Shown here piece by piece: positions 9,214-19,458 of a stretch of DNA of 64,000 bases. The stretch covers positions 434,001 to 498,000 of the forward strand of contig JAHDYR010000069.1 of assembly GCA_019828565.1 (NCBI GenBank), given 5' to 3'. The position numbers were made by a program, and so were the translations under genes. Source of the DNA: Carpediemonas membranifera. Taxonomy: Eukaryota; Fornicata. Below the pieces are notes generated by a model that was not told the origin of the DNA, did no database searches, and saw only the letters and a list, made by a program, of their open reading frames with translations. Positions within the stretch are counted from its first letter, which is position 1. Every line of letters begins with the position of its first letter.

Positions 9214-12081
9214 TTATAGCAGCTCAGGGCCAGCCCACGAGTCGAGGCACGCCCTCAGCACCCTCTGCGCGGCATACTCTGCCGCGGCCACCTCCTTGCT
9301 GCCGACTTCCTTGCGGTCCTGGGCCATCGCTTTCCACCGATAGAACACGCCACTCGTTACCCGCTCGACCCTGATCTCAGCCAGCATTCGCCCAGACCTG
9401 CGCGCACTGACTCGACTCAGAGTCAAATCGGACCATGCGCTGAGAGAGTTGAGGGCAATGGCCCGGCTGTGGTTCTTGGACATAACATCAGCAGCTGCAC
9501 GCTCGAGACGGACCATAACGGACCAGGCCCGCCAGGCTCGGAACACGGCGTTCACGCGGCTTGTGTCGACAATCTGCCCGGTCGCATCCAAAGCGGCATG
9601 GTGCGCCGCACGACGGGAAGCATACACACGCCAGGCTAGGAAAACTTCCCGCTCGGTGTGGTAGCTCCTTACTGCGTGCAGATTGTGCGAGACTGACGCG
9701 GCATGGACGCCATCATCATAGACACGGACCATCGTCTCAAAGGCATGCCGGAGAGGGTTGTGACGCTTGTTGAGGATGCCCTTGAGGTCTCGGGAGGTGT
9801 GCTCGAGCACGGTCATGCGATACCAGTGCCGGAGCGACTCAACGCGCAGTTTAGCGCTGACTCGGTTGACAGTCATGGACTCGGCCAGCTCGCACTTGCG
9901 GCGCCTTCTATTGAAGTCTCTGAGCGCCCTATAAGTCTTGGGGACGATTCTCTTGTCATGGAATGCAACCGCGACTCGCCACTGCTGCTGAGCCCTCCGA
10001 TTCTCCCACAGCGCGACGAACACGCGATACAGCGTACTCTCGTGGTCGAACTGCCTGGCAAGTCTCATGTTCTCCCACTTCCGTCTTCTCTGCCTTGCCG
10101 CCGCGGCCCATGCGAGCAGGGCGACTCTGGCAGAGTCACGGAGGGCGGGCATGGACTCTCCTCTCCCAAGACAGAGCTGGCCAAGCACGAGCATGGCGCG
10201 CTGTCTCGTGGCGGGAGAGAGGGCGGCGAACCGGCTGGCGAGGACCATGCGACGCTCCTCGGCGTGGGCCTGGCGGTGGGCGACTTCGGCCCAGGCGAAG
10301 AGAATCTCCTTGGCGATGGCGCGGTTGTGGGCGAGCTGGGCGATCTCGAAGGCTTGGGTGATCCTCGCTTTCCGGCGCCACAGCCCCATCACGGTGCTGA
10401 GTTCGGCTCGCCTCTTGTCCTCGAGCACTGCACGGTGCCTTGCCCGAGTCGCTGCACGAAGCCGCCATTGCGCCAGAACTGACTGCTTGGAGAGCTCCTC
10501 GCGTCTGGCTATTACCCGCTGCTCTGTTTGTACCAGATCCAGCACCCCGACCCAGTGGGCCATAGTTGCGGTCTTCGTCTTCGTCTGCTGTCTCGCGATA
10601 TGCTGGTGGTATAGCTGCATGAGCTCGAAAGCTCTGGTCCACTTCGCGAGGGACTTGCGGAGGCGCCGCTCGACACAGGCGCGAGATGCATCGCGTGCGG
10701 CGACGATATCCCAGGTAAGGCCACGCCAGTGTGCAAAGTTGGACGTGACACTGCCGGTCTCTTTGGCCTGCCTGTGTTGCTCGTACAGCCCGTGGAGCCG
10801 CGCCTCCCTCCGCCACACTGCCAGCCCTCTTTCCAAGCGTGCCCGGTCGACTGTCGCGACAGCCTTGCCGTCGTCGACCCGCTGCGCCTCTTTGCTCTCC
10901 TTCCAATCGGCCATGGTACGAGTGAGGACCTTTGTCTCGTGGTACTCCGCGGCCTGCTCAATGCGGCGGGCCCGGCTGAGCTCCTCCTGCCAGATACGAA
11001 GAGCGTCACACGCGACACGGCGGTTCATGCTGATGGCGAACGTGTGTGCCTTAGCCTGAGTCCGCCAGCTGACGAGAGAACCGCGCATGAGACGGCATGC
11101 CCGATGTAGGGCGGCGGCCTCAAGGTCCTCGCGGGCAGCCCAGTCGGCACTGGCGCTCGACCGCAAGATCGCGGACCGCTCGGTGACAATGTCATCATCG
11201 TTGCTGTCACTATCCGAATCCTCCTGCTCGACCACACTTGTCTCCGATTCCGGCGCGCTGGAAGTATAGTAGTATCTTCTGCCGGCCCTGGGGAGAGGGG
11301 TGTCAGGCACTTCGGGAAGCTGCTGGGCACGTGTCGCGGGGTCTGTCTCGGGCTGGGCGGGTGTGGTCGATCGCCCAGCTATTCTTCCAGCGCTGGGTGT
11401 GGCTGGGCGGCCGGGCAAGTCTGATGACTGTCTCCTGCTCGAGCTCCTCATCTCATCCTCGGCCTCGTTCTCCACCAGTGTAGGAAGCTTCTTGCTACTC
11501 GCCCATCCGGGCCTTTTGACAGAAGACGACGCTTGGCTGGTAAAGGCCGACATCAACTCCCTCGGCGAGTCAAGCATCATCGCTAGGGTGTTAAAGTCGG
11601 TGGGGGCGGGCGGAGTGTCCATCAGCTGACTGATGCTGAGCGACGAGGCCAGCGTGGGGCCGGGAAGGACGGCGACGCTGTGGTGTCGTTTCTTGAGGAC
11701 AGGTGCCCGGCTGGGAGAGGCGCTTGCTGAGGCGGTGGATGGACGACGTGTGCTTGTGTAGTTGTAGAGTGCGCTAAACGCGTTGCGTAGGTGGCGTAGG
11801 CGGTTGAAGCGGGCAGCATTGGCATCGTTCGTTCGTGCACGTCGCACAATCTCAAGCCGCTCGGTCCAATTCGGTGTCTCAGTGATCTCACTCATAGCCA
11901 TGATCAGCTCGTACATCATCTTATCAGTTCTGCTGCCTTGATCGTGAGAGGAGGAGGCGTTCTGGTTGAGCGCAGTAATCAACGCCGTGAGAGAAACTGG
12001 AATGTCTTCAGTTGTGAGCGATGATATTAATCGTTGGACACCGGCGGCGGCCTTCCCAATGGCTCGCACATCCCCAGACAT
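9214..12081 (-). CDS. Sfi1-like centrin-binding repeat protein
   Basis: 955 aa. From about residue 300 to the end it is built of roughly 30-residue helical repeats with the Sfi1 signature of spaced hydrophobics and a W-[RK] anchor (for example LERGLAVWRREARL, LRKSLAKWTRAFELMQ, VFLAWRVYASRRA, LNSLSAWSDLTLSR). In Sfi1 each repeat is a long helix that binds one centrin molecule at spindle pole or basal body structures. The N-terminal 300 residues are Ser/Pro/Thr-rich and probably disordered. The length is similar to yeast Sfi1. A second, shorter Sfi1-like gene lies at 19459-21712. Confidence 0.8.
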   Translation of the reverse strand: MSGDVRAIGKAAAGVQRLISSLTTEDIPVSLTALITALNQNASSSHDQGSRTDKMMYELIMAMSEITETPNWTERLEIVRRARTNDANAARFNRLRHLRNAFSALYNYTSTRRPSTASASASPSRAPVLKKRHHSVAVLPGPTLASSLSISQLMDTPPAPTDFNTLAMMLDSPRELMSAFTSQASSSVKRPGWASSKKLPTLVENEAEDEMRSSSRRQSSDLPGRPATPSAGRIAGRSTTPAQPETDPATRAQQLPEVPDTPLPRAGRRYYYTSSAPESETSVVEQEDSDSDSNDDDIVTERSAILRSSASADWAAREDLEAAALHRACRLMRGSLVSWRTQAKAHTFAISMNRRVACDALRIWQEELSRARRIEQAAEYHETKVLTRTMADWKESKEAQRVDDGKAVATVDRARLERGLAVWRREARLHGLYEQHRQAKETGSVTSNFAHWRGLTWDIVAARDASRACVERRLRKSLAKWTRAFELMQLYHQHIARQQTKTKTATMAHWVGVLDLVQTEQRVIARREELSKQSVLAQWRLRAATRARHRAVLEDKRRAELSTVMGLWRRKARITQAFEIAQLAHNRAIAKEILFAWAEVAHRQAHAEERRMVLASRFAALSPATRQRAMLVLGQLCLGRGESMPALRDSARVALLAWAAAARQRRRKWENMRLARQFDHESTLYRVFVALWENRRAQQQWRVAVAFHDKRIVPKTYRALRDFNRRRRKCELAESMTVNRVSAKLRVESLRHWYRMTVLEHTSRDLKGILNKRHNPLRHAFETMVRVYDDGVHAASVSHNLHAVRSYHTEREVFLAWRVYASRRAAHHAALDATGQIVDTSRVNAVFRAWRAWSVMVRLERAAADVMSKNHSRAIALNSLSAWSDLTLSRVSARRSGRMLAEIRVERVTSGVFYRWKAMAQDRKEVGSKEVAAAEYAAQRVLRACLDSWAGPELL

Positions 12082-12316
12082 GGTTGAGTTTTTTGGGACT
12101 TCGGATTAGAGTCGGTCGAGAGTCAATCGTCTGGGTGTGGTCGATGAGGGCTGGCACGGCGCTGTAGATGCCGGAAGACGGTCATCCGAGTCTTTAAACG
12201 AAGATTTTTGGTCCATCTTTCGAGAGCAGGAAGTGCCGGGCAGGCTTTGGACAAGAAATCAAGGAAACACGGCCGGGGACGGTTTAAATATAGCACCACG
12301 GGTCTTCACCAGACAC

Positions 12317-12772
12317 TCACTGAGCCTTCGCGTACTTCTCGGTCCATTCCTTCGCGATCTGCATTGCCTTCTCGGGCTCCTCGATCCAGACCTTCGCCGC
12401 GGCGTTGTTAAGAGGATCGTCTGGGTTAGGGGTTGACATCAGCGCCTGGATGCTGAGTAGAACGCCGCGGATCTGCAAGGCCGGGGACCACTCGTTTTGA
12501 GTGAGGATGTTGAGGCAAATGCGCCCAAGCCTGTCGACGTTAGGATGCCAGACGGGAGTGAGGAAACGGACCTTTGGCGGAGCCATCGGATAGTTGTCGG
12601 GAATGTACAACTCCAGCCTGAATTGGCCGCCAGCATAACAGGTCTCGGAAGGCCCACTCAGGTGGATGTTGAAATGGTGCATGTTGTCCTCATTCACTGA
12701 GGCACTGATTCCGGGAATGCCACCACGAAGGAGATCCTTCGTCTCTTTCTGGATTCTCATAGCAAAGGCCAT
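12317..12772 (-). CDS. UBC13: Ubiquitin-conjugating enzyme E2, Ubc13/UBE2N type
   Basis: 151 aa, a single UBC fold almost collinear with Ubc13. HPN at 76-78 is followed by LGRICLNIL with catalytic Cys86 and by the tract WSPALQIRGVLLSIQALMSTPNPDDPL (residues from about 95). The Ubc13-specific YPMAPPKVRF is present; its Met (63) is the RING-contact residue. Ubc13 works with an Mms2/Uev partner to build K63-linked ubiquitin chains for DNA damage tolerance. A GTGCAGGTTAA copy of the recurring motif lies about 20 bp upstream of the ATG. Confidence 0.93.
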   Translation of the reverse strand: MAFAMRIQKETKDLLRGGIPGISASVNEDNMHHFNIHLSGPSETCYAGGQFRLELYIPDNYPMAPPKVRFLTPVWHPNVDRLGRICLNILTQNEWSPALQIRGVLLSIQALMSTPNPDDPLNNAAAKVWIEEPEKAMQIAKEWTEKYAKAQ

Positions 12773-13019
12773 CTTGACCGGGATTAACCTGCACGTTGAA
12801 TTTATCGAGTGTGATTTGCCCCATTCAGGCAGAGCAACACGCTCACTCTGCCCCTGTCGCCTCTATAGCCTCTAACCTGCCCTCCAGCTCCGGCATGGAC
12901 CCAGACACCGGCTGAGCTCTGACCTCCTGCCCTGGTCGACAGTCACCAAACCGGCAAGAAATACATTTAAAAGACAAAGATATACCTGTCCAATACACTA
13001 CAGCTGTTCAAGAACTCCG

Positions 13020-14156
13020 TCAATCGACGTCGGCAAAGCTGCCGGCCATCTCCTCAGCGTCCTCCTGCATCTCGTCCGCCTCCGCCAGCAGCTTCGACAC
13101 CGCCGCGCTCTCAGCAATCCTGCCCCTCTGCGTCGAGTCCTCCTGCGCCACCGTGCACTGTGCCTCGAGACGCCTGATCTTCCTCAGCAGCTCCTGGACC
13201 TCCTCGGCGTGCATGGCGTCCGACTCCTTGGCCAGCTCTTTCAGCTCGTCGTTCTCAGCACGGACCTCCGCCAGCTTATCGAGGAACTTGTCGACCTTAT
13301 TCTGCATCTCTGCGAGTTCTTTCTCCGTGTCGGCGACGGCAGTCATGCCCTTGGCGTGGAGCTCCTCGGCCACACGCTGTTTCTTGACAAGCTCCTCCTT
13401 GTCCTTAGCGGCCACCTCAGCCTCCTTCTTGGCCTCTTCCTCGCCCTTCTTCGCCTCAGTCACCTGTTCCCGCAACCTCTCAATCTCTGCGGCGAGCTTC
13501 AGAATAGTCTGTCCCGCCTCAGATAAGTTACCCCTCAGCGTCTCAACCTCGGCCTCGAACTCTCCTCTGGCGTGCACGGCGTCCTCGGCATATGCTTTCC
13601 ACTCCATGCAAGAGTCCCGCTGTGCCTTGAACTTTTCGAGAGCGGTGTTCAAGCTTGAAGTCAGCTTCGCAATGTACTGGTCCCGCGCCTTGATGTCGCT
13701 GCTGACGACCGAGAGCGTTTCATTGATAGCCCGCTGTGACATGCCTGAGAGCTCTTCCTCGAGCTCAGAAACACGGCGGCGGAGGCGGTTCCTATCGGCC
13801 ACGGTCTTCGTGTGCCGGGACTCGAGATCTTGCATGTCTTCGAGGATGCGTTCAAGGCCTCTGGCCTCGTCACTCGAGTCGACAGCCTGTGCTTTGCTTT
13901 CGAGGTCTGTAATCGTCTGCTTCAGTGTCGTAATCATGTCATCCTTTGCTGCTAGCGACCTCTCAAGATCACTCTTGGAGTCGCTTGATTGGCGACTCCA
14001 CTCAGGGCCAGTGCGCTGCTCCTCTTCTTGCATATCTTCCTGAAGCGCGCGAATCGTGGCGCTGATGTGATCTATTCTGTTCTGTGCTCTAGTACGATCA
14101 AAAGGCGATGGTGGAACAGACATTGGTGTCCTCGGCGGCATTGCATCGCTGCTCAT
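13020..14156 (-). CDS. Coiled-coil protein, 378 aa
   Basis: The start is placed at MSSDAMPPRTPMSVPPS; the frame also extends 18 codons upstream to an ATG at 14210, but that stretch looks like leader sequence. A short Pro/Ser N terminus is followed by nearly continuous heptad repeats rich in Glu, Lys, Ala and Leu (residues about 35-350) and an acidic end. This is a structural or tether-like coiled coil with no diagnostic motif. It lies head to tail behind the phosphatase gene on the same strand. Confidence 0.7.
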   Translation of the reverse strand: MSSDAMPPRTPMSVPPSPFDRTRAQNRIDHISATIRALQEDMQEEEQRTGPEWSRQSSDSKSDLERSLAAKDDMITTLKQTITDLESKAQAVDSSDEARGLERILEDMQDLESRHTKTVADRNRLRRRVSELEEELSGMSQRAINETLSVVSSDIKARDQYIAKLTSSLNTALEKFKAQRDSCMEWKAYAEDAVHARGEFEAEVETLRGNLSEAGQTILKLAAEIERLREQVTEAKKGEEEAKKEAEVAAKDKEELVKKQRVAEELHAKGMTAVADTEKELAEMQNKVDKFLDKLAEVRAENDELKELAKESDAMHAEEVQELLRKIRRLEAQCTVAQEDSTQRGRIAESAAVSKLLAEADEMQEDAEEMAGSFADVD

Positions 14157-14259
14157 TGCAGTCGGTGGTGTCTTCAGAAATCTCTCATTTACGATGATAC
14201 ATAACCCCACATAACTCCGCCATACCCCAGCCCACTAATATGTATTTACCGTAAACGCT

Positions 14260-15904
14260 CTAGCAGGTCATATACTGCACCAGATACTCCTTGAGCGCGT
14301 CCTGGGGGTCAATCTTGTGCTGGTAGAGCACGACCGCGTAGCCAGGCTTGGACGGCCCCACGAGGTTCAAGTGGTGGACGAACACGGCGCTGTCGTACTT
14401 GGTGCAGACCACGTTGTACTGCTGGGCCACGTCGATGTCCTTGGGCGAGATGCTCAGCATATAGTGCGGCAGCTCCGCGTAGTTCGCACTAAAGGCGAGC
14501 TCGTCGACCCTGCTCTCCCGCTCGACGGGCTGGGCGGGGTCCGGGTGGTAGTTGAGGTCGAGTAGCATCTTCAGCTCTGCCCCGGTCAGTGTGAGGAGGT
14601 AAAAGTCGTCTGGGAAGGGGATGATCGTGTAGAGGTCACCCGTGGTCACCTGGCCGGCGTACATATTGGCCCTAAGAAGCCCTCTGTTGAGCAGCGAGAC
14701 AGTCGGGGTTGCGGGGGCGGGGGTGACGTAGACGATCTTCTCCATGACCTTGAAGAAGAAGTAGAGGAAGGACGACTCCTTGTCGGGCCCGTACGGGGCA
14801 GTGGTGCGACTGTACTTCTTGTCGGAGCAGCCGAGGACGTGGTCGAGGCGCAGCTCGCGGTTCATCTGGTCGACCTCGGCCTGCATCGCCTTGGACTGCT
14901 GGGTCTCGAACTCAGCGCCACCGACAGCCCTGGTGAATGAGCTAGTATACGCGGAGACGGACTTGTGGCTGGGGAGGTCGGCCCACTGCCACTTGCCCGA
15001 GGCGCGGGTGAAGTGCAGGTCCATCTCGACGAACATGTAGAGGTAGCACATGGGCTCGGACATGAAGCACTGGGGGTCAGTCGACCCGTCGGCGGCGATG
15101 CAGTTGGCGTGGCGGAACTGGTGGGAGTGGCCCGTCAGGAGGAGGAGGGGCGTGTCGGGCATCAGGGCGCGCTGGGCGAGGTAGATGTTGTTGTTCTGAG
15201 GGTCAGATGTGGCGATGTGGTTGAGGTTGATCACAAAGTCGGGCTTCTCCTTCTCGATGACGGCCTTGAACCAATCAGAGTTGATCGTCTCGACCGCGTC
15301 GGCTACATAAGCGTCGGCGATGTCGTGGTCGAAGTTGTAGATCCAGCCGAAGATGATGACCTTCATGTCGAACTTCTTGAGCGTCATGGTGCGGTAACGG
15401 GTCTGGCCGAGGGGCTTCATGTCCTCCTGGCTCTCGCCCTTGTTGGAGCCCCAGATGGTGTTGGTAGTAACGTAGAGATCGGACTCAGTGAAGAGGTCGG
15501 AGGCGTGGTCGTGCAGCATCTTCACAGTGTCGGGGAGGCCGAGCTCGTGGTTGCCCACAGTCATGCCGTCGTACGGCAGGTGCTTCATCATCGCGAAGAT
15601 GAAGGAGCCGTCAATGTCGGTAGCGTCGCTGAAGCCCGTGCCCTGGACCTGGTCACCAGAGTCGAGGAGGAGGAACTCAGTGGCCTCGTCATCGTCAATC
15701 ATTCCCTTCTCGGTCTCCACCAGCCCAAGGAAGTCAGCAAGGCCCTCAGTCATGTGCTGGTGGGGATGGGCATCAACCCAGCCGTGGATATCGCCTGTGT
15801 GAGGAGCATTCGTATGACGAACTCGTTTGCCAGATCCGAAGAGTGCCGCTCATTGGCGCACCGAGCACGCAGATCAATAAAAGTGTTACTAGCAGTAGCT
15901 TCAT
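14260..15904 (-). CDS. Secreted 5'-nucleotidase-like metallophosphatase, one intron
   Basis: Coding exons (minus strand) are 15823-15904 and 14260-15794; the product is 538 aa. Exon 1 supplies a signal peptide (MKLLLVTLLLICVLG) and the first strand GTLRIWQTS. The 28-nt intron then joins this to DIHGWVDAHPH, restoring metal-binding motif I (DxH) of the calcineurin-like phosphatases. Other motifs: LLLDSGDQVQGTG, TVGNHELG (GNHE), LNHIATSD and LLLTGHSHQF (GHxH). The C-terminal half holds the nucleotidase substrate domain. Such enzymes hydrolyse extracellular nucleotides. The ATG at 15753, if taken as the start, would lose both the signal and motif I. Confidence 0.85.
15795..15822 (-). other. 28-nt spliceosomal intron
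   Basis: On the minus strand it begins GTTCGTC and ends TCCTCACACAG, in phase 1. Splicing is required to join the signal peptide frame to the metallophosphatase frame and rebuilds the DxH motif. Confidence 0.78.
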
Positions 15905-16393
15905 TCCAATTAGCAATGCCTGCCTTCCGTCACGGGGAAAACGAGTAGTTGTTGTGGAGATTCCCAGCCGGAATCTGCTTGACCCCGAGATTCTCATGGG
16001 TCCTACGAACCCACCCTATGCTCTTCCCGATGATGGTTTCAGGGCCATATAGGTCGCGTTTCTTTTCCCGCGATCGGATGTGTCATGGCACCTGTGGTTG
16101 GGTCAAGCATAGTCTGTGGGAGATATGATGAGTGTGATGGAATGGAAACGGATAATTGAGCGACTAACAAGCATGTGAGCTCTGGGCAGTCAATGGCCGA
16201 GCCGACACGGGCCTTGGCAAGCTCTCTTCTTGCAATCTCAGAGCAGCCGAGAATTCCTACGGCCCTTTCATCGCATCCTCATGCCCACCGTGCCAGTCCA
16301 AGGCTCATCTGAACACTTTACTGACCCTCAGCACGACTGACCTAAAACTGCACTTGCGCCATCGCGCGATTGCCGCAACACGAAGAATAGCAA
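15905..16393. other. Intergenic, divergent promoter region
   Basis: 489 bp between the divergently transcribed phosphatase and RFC3 genes. No convincing ORF or RNA gene is seen. A copy of the recurring motif, AAACTGCACTT, lies at 16345-16355, 38 bp before the RFC3 start. Confidence 0.5.
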
Positions 16394-17493
16394 ATGCTGT
16401 GGCTTGACGAGGAGCGCCCAAAGAAACTGAAGGAACTTAACTACCATCATGACGTGAATAATATGCTCATCCGGCTGTCGAGCAAGAACGACTTCCCTCA
16501 CATGCTTTTCTATGGTCCCAGTGGATCTGGAAAGAAAACGCGCATAATGGCATTCCTTCATGACATATTTGGCGCCAACGTGGAGAAAATGAAGAGTGAA
16601 ATGAAGACGGTGACTGTGAACCGCAACGATGTAGAGATCATGGTTCGTTCTCCTCCCCCGCGCCTCCCAACCTCACACAGATGATCTCATCGCCATTCCA
16701 CTTCGAGTTCAACCCTTCTGACGCCGGTGTTAGAGACAGACACGTCGTCCAAGAGATCATTAACGAGATTGCGACGAACCCCTCCTCGGGCGTCCAGACG
16801 GGGAACCGACCGACGTTCAAGGTCATCATCCTCAACGAGGCGGATAAGCTGACCACCGCTGCCCAGCAGGCACTCCGTCGGACCATGGAGTCGTGCGTGA
16901 AGTCGGCCCGCCTCATCCTGGTCTCAGAAAACCTCAGCAGAGTCATCGAGCCGCTCAGGTCAAGGTGTCTGCTGCTCAGAGTGCCCTCACCCGACGGGAT
17001 AGACGTTGCCACGGTGCTGAACGACGCCGCTATGAACCATAAGGTGCACCTCGCCCAACCGGTGGTGGACCGACTCGTGCTCACGGCCGGGGGCAACGTC
17101 AGGCTCGCCCTGCTGCTGCTCGAGGCCACTGCAATCAACAACAACCTCCGCTGCACCCCGGACACGCTGGTCACGGCCCCGAACTGGGTCCTCGCCGCAG
17201 AGTCGATCGGAGTCGACCTCGTCAAGGGCCCCCACAATCCGCTCGCCCTGCACAGGCTCCGCACCAAGACGTACGAGCTGCTGACCCGCGCAATCCCCCC
17301 TGAGCGTATCTTTGTCCTCGTTCTCGACACTGTGCTGCGGCATGGCAGCTGTCCGCCCGCCGCTAAGGGGGAGCTGGCGTACTGGACCGCTTTCTTCCAG
17401 CACAGGTGTGCGCTCGGCGGGAAGCCTGTGGTGCACCTCGAGGCGTTCTATGCCCGGGTGATGGGCGTCCTGGCCCAGTATGGCCGGGGTTGA
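16394..17493 (+). CDS. RFC3: Replication factor C subunit 3 (clamp loader), one intron
   Basis: Coding exons are 16394-16642 and 16681-17493 (353 aa), the normal length for the subunit called RFC3 in animals and Rfc5 in yeast. Walker A is GPSGSGKKTR near residue 41. After the splice, FNPSDAG, the DEAD-box equivalent LNEADKLT (in place of LTEVDKLT), the sensor/arginine-finger region ALRRTMES and the RFC motif RSRCLLLRVPSP follow, then the C-terminal collar domain ending in HLEAFYARVMGVL. It is part of the pentamer that loads PCNA on DNA. The exon junction gives VEIM-MISSPFHFEF, matching the family without a gap. Confidence 0.92.
16643..16680 (+). other. 38-nt spliceosomal intron
   Basis: Begins GTTCGTTC and ends CCTCACACAG, in phase 0, with a pyrimidine-rich middle. 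Removing it joins the two RFC3 frames at a conserved strand. Confidence 0.85.
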
Positions 17494-17586
17494 GCAATGA
17501 GACGAAATAAACTATCGTGTCGACTGTATGACTTTGGGAAACAACATTCCTCGCCTATTACCTTACCTAATAATCAACTTTTGCTG

Positions 17587-18340
17587 TCACACATCCTTCT
17601 TCAGGCGGTAGAGCTTGTAGCCCTCGGGGCCGACTTCCAACAGCTGTTTGGGGTGGGGAATTACGCTCTGGCGGTGGGCGCTGACCATGGTGATGCCGCG
17701 GCTGGTGCACTCAGTCCGCAGCCGCCTCTCGAGGGAGCTGTTGAGGGACGTCGCCTCGTCCATCACGGCCCAGCGCGGGATGTGGAAGAAGAGGCGCGCG
17801 AAGCCCAGGCGCTGCTGCTCGCCGCCCGACAGGATGTCACTCCACGGCGCTTCCGTGTCAAGCCCGAAGCGGTCCAGCAGATAGCCCAGCTCGCAGTCAC
17901 GCAGACAAGACTCGATGCGGTCGGCGTCCTTGCCATTCTCGTCCGCGGCATCGGAAGCGTTCAATTCCTCGTTCACCTCCTCGAGGGCCTGGTACGCATT
18001 GGGCGGCGACTGTAGCCTGACTTGCTCGGAGTCGGATACGTTGGGATATGATCTGATCACGCAGCGTCCCCATGAATATTTAACTCTTCTGCGGTAGGAA
18101 GAACATGTCCGCGGCCGGGTCACAGTGCCCATGGTCGCGGGCCAGAGTCCAGCAATCACTCGGTGCCCCACGCTCTCACCCTCAGTGACTGCCAAGCTTG
18201 CGCCACACGTCATGGCGGGCCGAGAAGGCACCATGTCCAGGCCCATCTGACATGTGAGATTCTTGAGACAATGTCAACATCCGCCCATTTGACAGCTCGC
18301 TCAGTGTTTATCAGCGGGTCAAACAGTATTCCTCTGTGGG
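17587..18340 (-). pseudogene. ABC transporter subfamily D (peroxisomal type) ATPase relic
   Basis: The C-terminal part is well preserved: SDILSGGEQQRLGFARLFFH (signature motif), WAVMDEATS (Walker B) and VSAHRQSVIPHP (H-loop), as in half-transporters of the ALD/PMP70 group. Upstream the copy is broken. The Walker A segment expected between VTEGES and IAGLWPA is missing. The LPQ loop region reads FFLPQKS then a stop in one frame, while the following GTLRDQ and YPN lie in different frames. A further upstream fragment (RAVKWADVDIVS) is out of frame. No transmembrane domain is present. A non-functional remnant is the best reading. Confidence 0.75.
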
Positions 18341-18355
18341 CTCTTCCATCTGGCA

Positions 18356-19255
18356 TCATTCGGGGAGCACGAGTCCTCGGACCTTGAAGGTGAAGTTGTT
18401 CTTGAACGCCAAGGCCATGCCATCGAGATAGCGCCGGACTGTCCACTTTTGATTGGTAGCCTCATCATTTGATTGGCCCTGATTCTTAACCTCTTGGTGG
18501 TCAGCCCACCAGTCGGCCAGCCGCCACGGATGGACGGCCCCAGTGGCCGTAAGCTTGATGTGGACCCCCACATGTTCGAACCCCACCCGCAATGCCGGAG
18601 TATGAGTCCGGAAATCAGTTTCACCAGCAAATCTGACAGTCCTCGGCCCGAGTATGCTCTGGTTGTACCACTGGGCGAAGTCCGTGTCGCCTACCCGGGG
18701 CGACCCCGCGGACTGTACCCCGGCCACGGGTAGACCGCTCCTGTGGAGACCCGCTGCTACTAGTACAGCTGCTGCGGCGGCATTTCCAAATCCTGAGACC
18801 CAGATGCGGGTGACACCGGTCATGCCTCCGGCAACAACGGCGTCCAGTACGCCTCGAGCAGCCTCGGCAGCAACCGAGTTGACCCGCCCAGGCCAGAGCT
18901 TGTCGCTGACTAGTGCGGGCTCATCTGAATTCGACCAGTCCTTGATCAGGACGTAGTGGTTGCCCTCGATGATGACAGTGAAGAAGCGATCAGTCCAAAC
19001 TAGAGAACCCTTGGACCCCTGGCGCTCCATTTCCCACTCAATGACATAAAATGGCTCGTTAGTGAGAGAACAAAGGTGGCAGAGCTCCATGCAGTGCTGA
19101 AGCTGCATAGGACCTGTCAGTTCTCGTGCACCGGTGAAGCGATAATGGCTCTTTTTCGTCAGTTTCTTCATACCAGATCTGTACTGTCCCCAGTGTCGTC
19201 TATTACGCTCAAAAGCCTCTCCCATGGCCTGACCAAAGTCGTTGATATCTGTCAT
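18356..19255 (-). CDS. Class-3 lipase-like protein lacking the catalytic serine
   Basis: 299 aa with an alpha/beta-hydrolase of the lipase-3 type. The strand and turn before the nucleophile read IWVSGFGNAAAAAVLVAAGL, where active enzymes have GHSLGGA, so the nucleophile serine is absent. Downstream features are kept: GSPRVGDTDFAQWYN, an acidic ETDF where the catalytic Asp region lies, FEHVGVHI, and a His near the C terminus (VHPWRLADWW). No signal peptide is seen. It may be a pseudoenzyme with a binding role. The ATG overlaps a copy of the recurring motif (ATAAAATGC on the plus strand). Confidence 0.72.
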   Translation of the reverse strand: MTDINDFGQAMGEAFERNRRHWGQYRSGMKKLTKKSHYRFTGARELTGPMQLQHCMELCHLCSLTNEPFYVIEWEMERQGSKGSLVWTDRFFTVIIEGNHYVLIKDWSNSDEPALVSDKLWPGRVNSVAAEAARGVLDAVVAGGMTGVTRIWVSGFGNAAAAAVLVAAGLHRSGLPVAGVQSAGSPRVGDTDFAQWYNQSILGPRTVRFAGETDFRTHTPALRVGFEHVGVHIKLTATGAVHPWRLADWWADHQEVKNQGQSNDEATNQKWTVRRYLDGMALAFKNNFTFKVRGLVLPE

Positions 19256-19458
19256 AAAATGCGAAATGCTCGTTTCTGCTGAGATCTGTCACTTTGACTC
19301 TAGATGACCATGGAGACATGTGCTTACTGAGCTCCAGACCCTGCCCTGCCGCTTTTCCTCACTTATCCCACTCACCATGCCCTGTCATGGACCCCAACTT
19401 CGGGCGAGTCATCACACATTGGACCGGTCTAGATACTACTTTACTACTACCACGCGGC

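Noticed and set aside
14965-15948. 327-codon plus-strand ORF opposite the phosphatase
   Set aside because: It is antisense to a gene with clear metallophosphatase motifs and a signal peptide.
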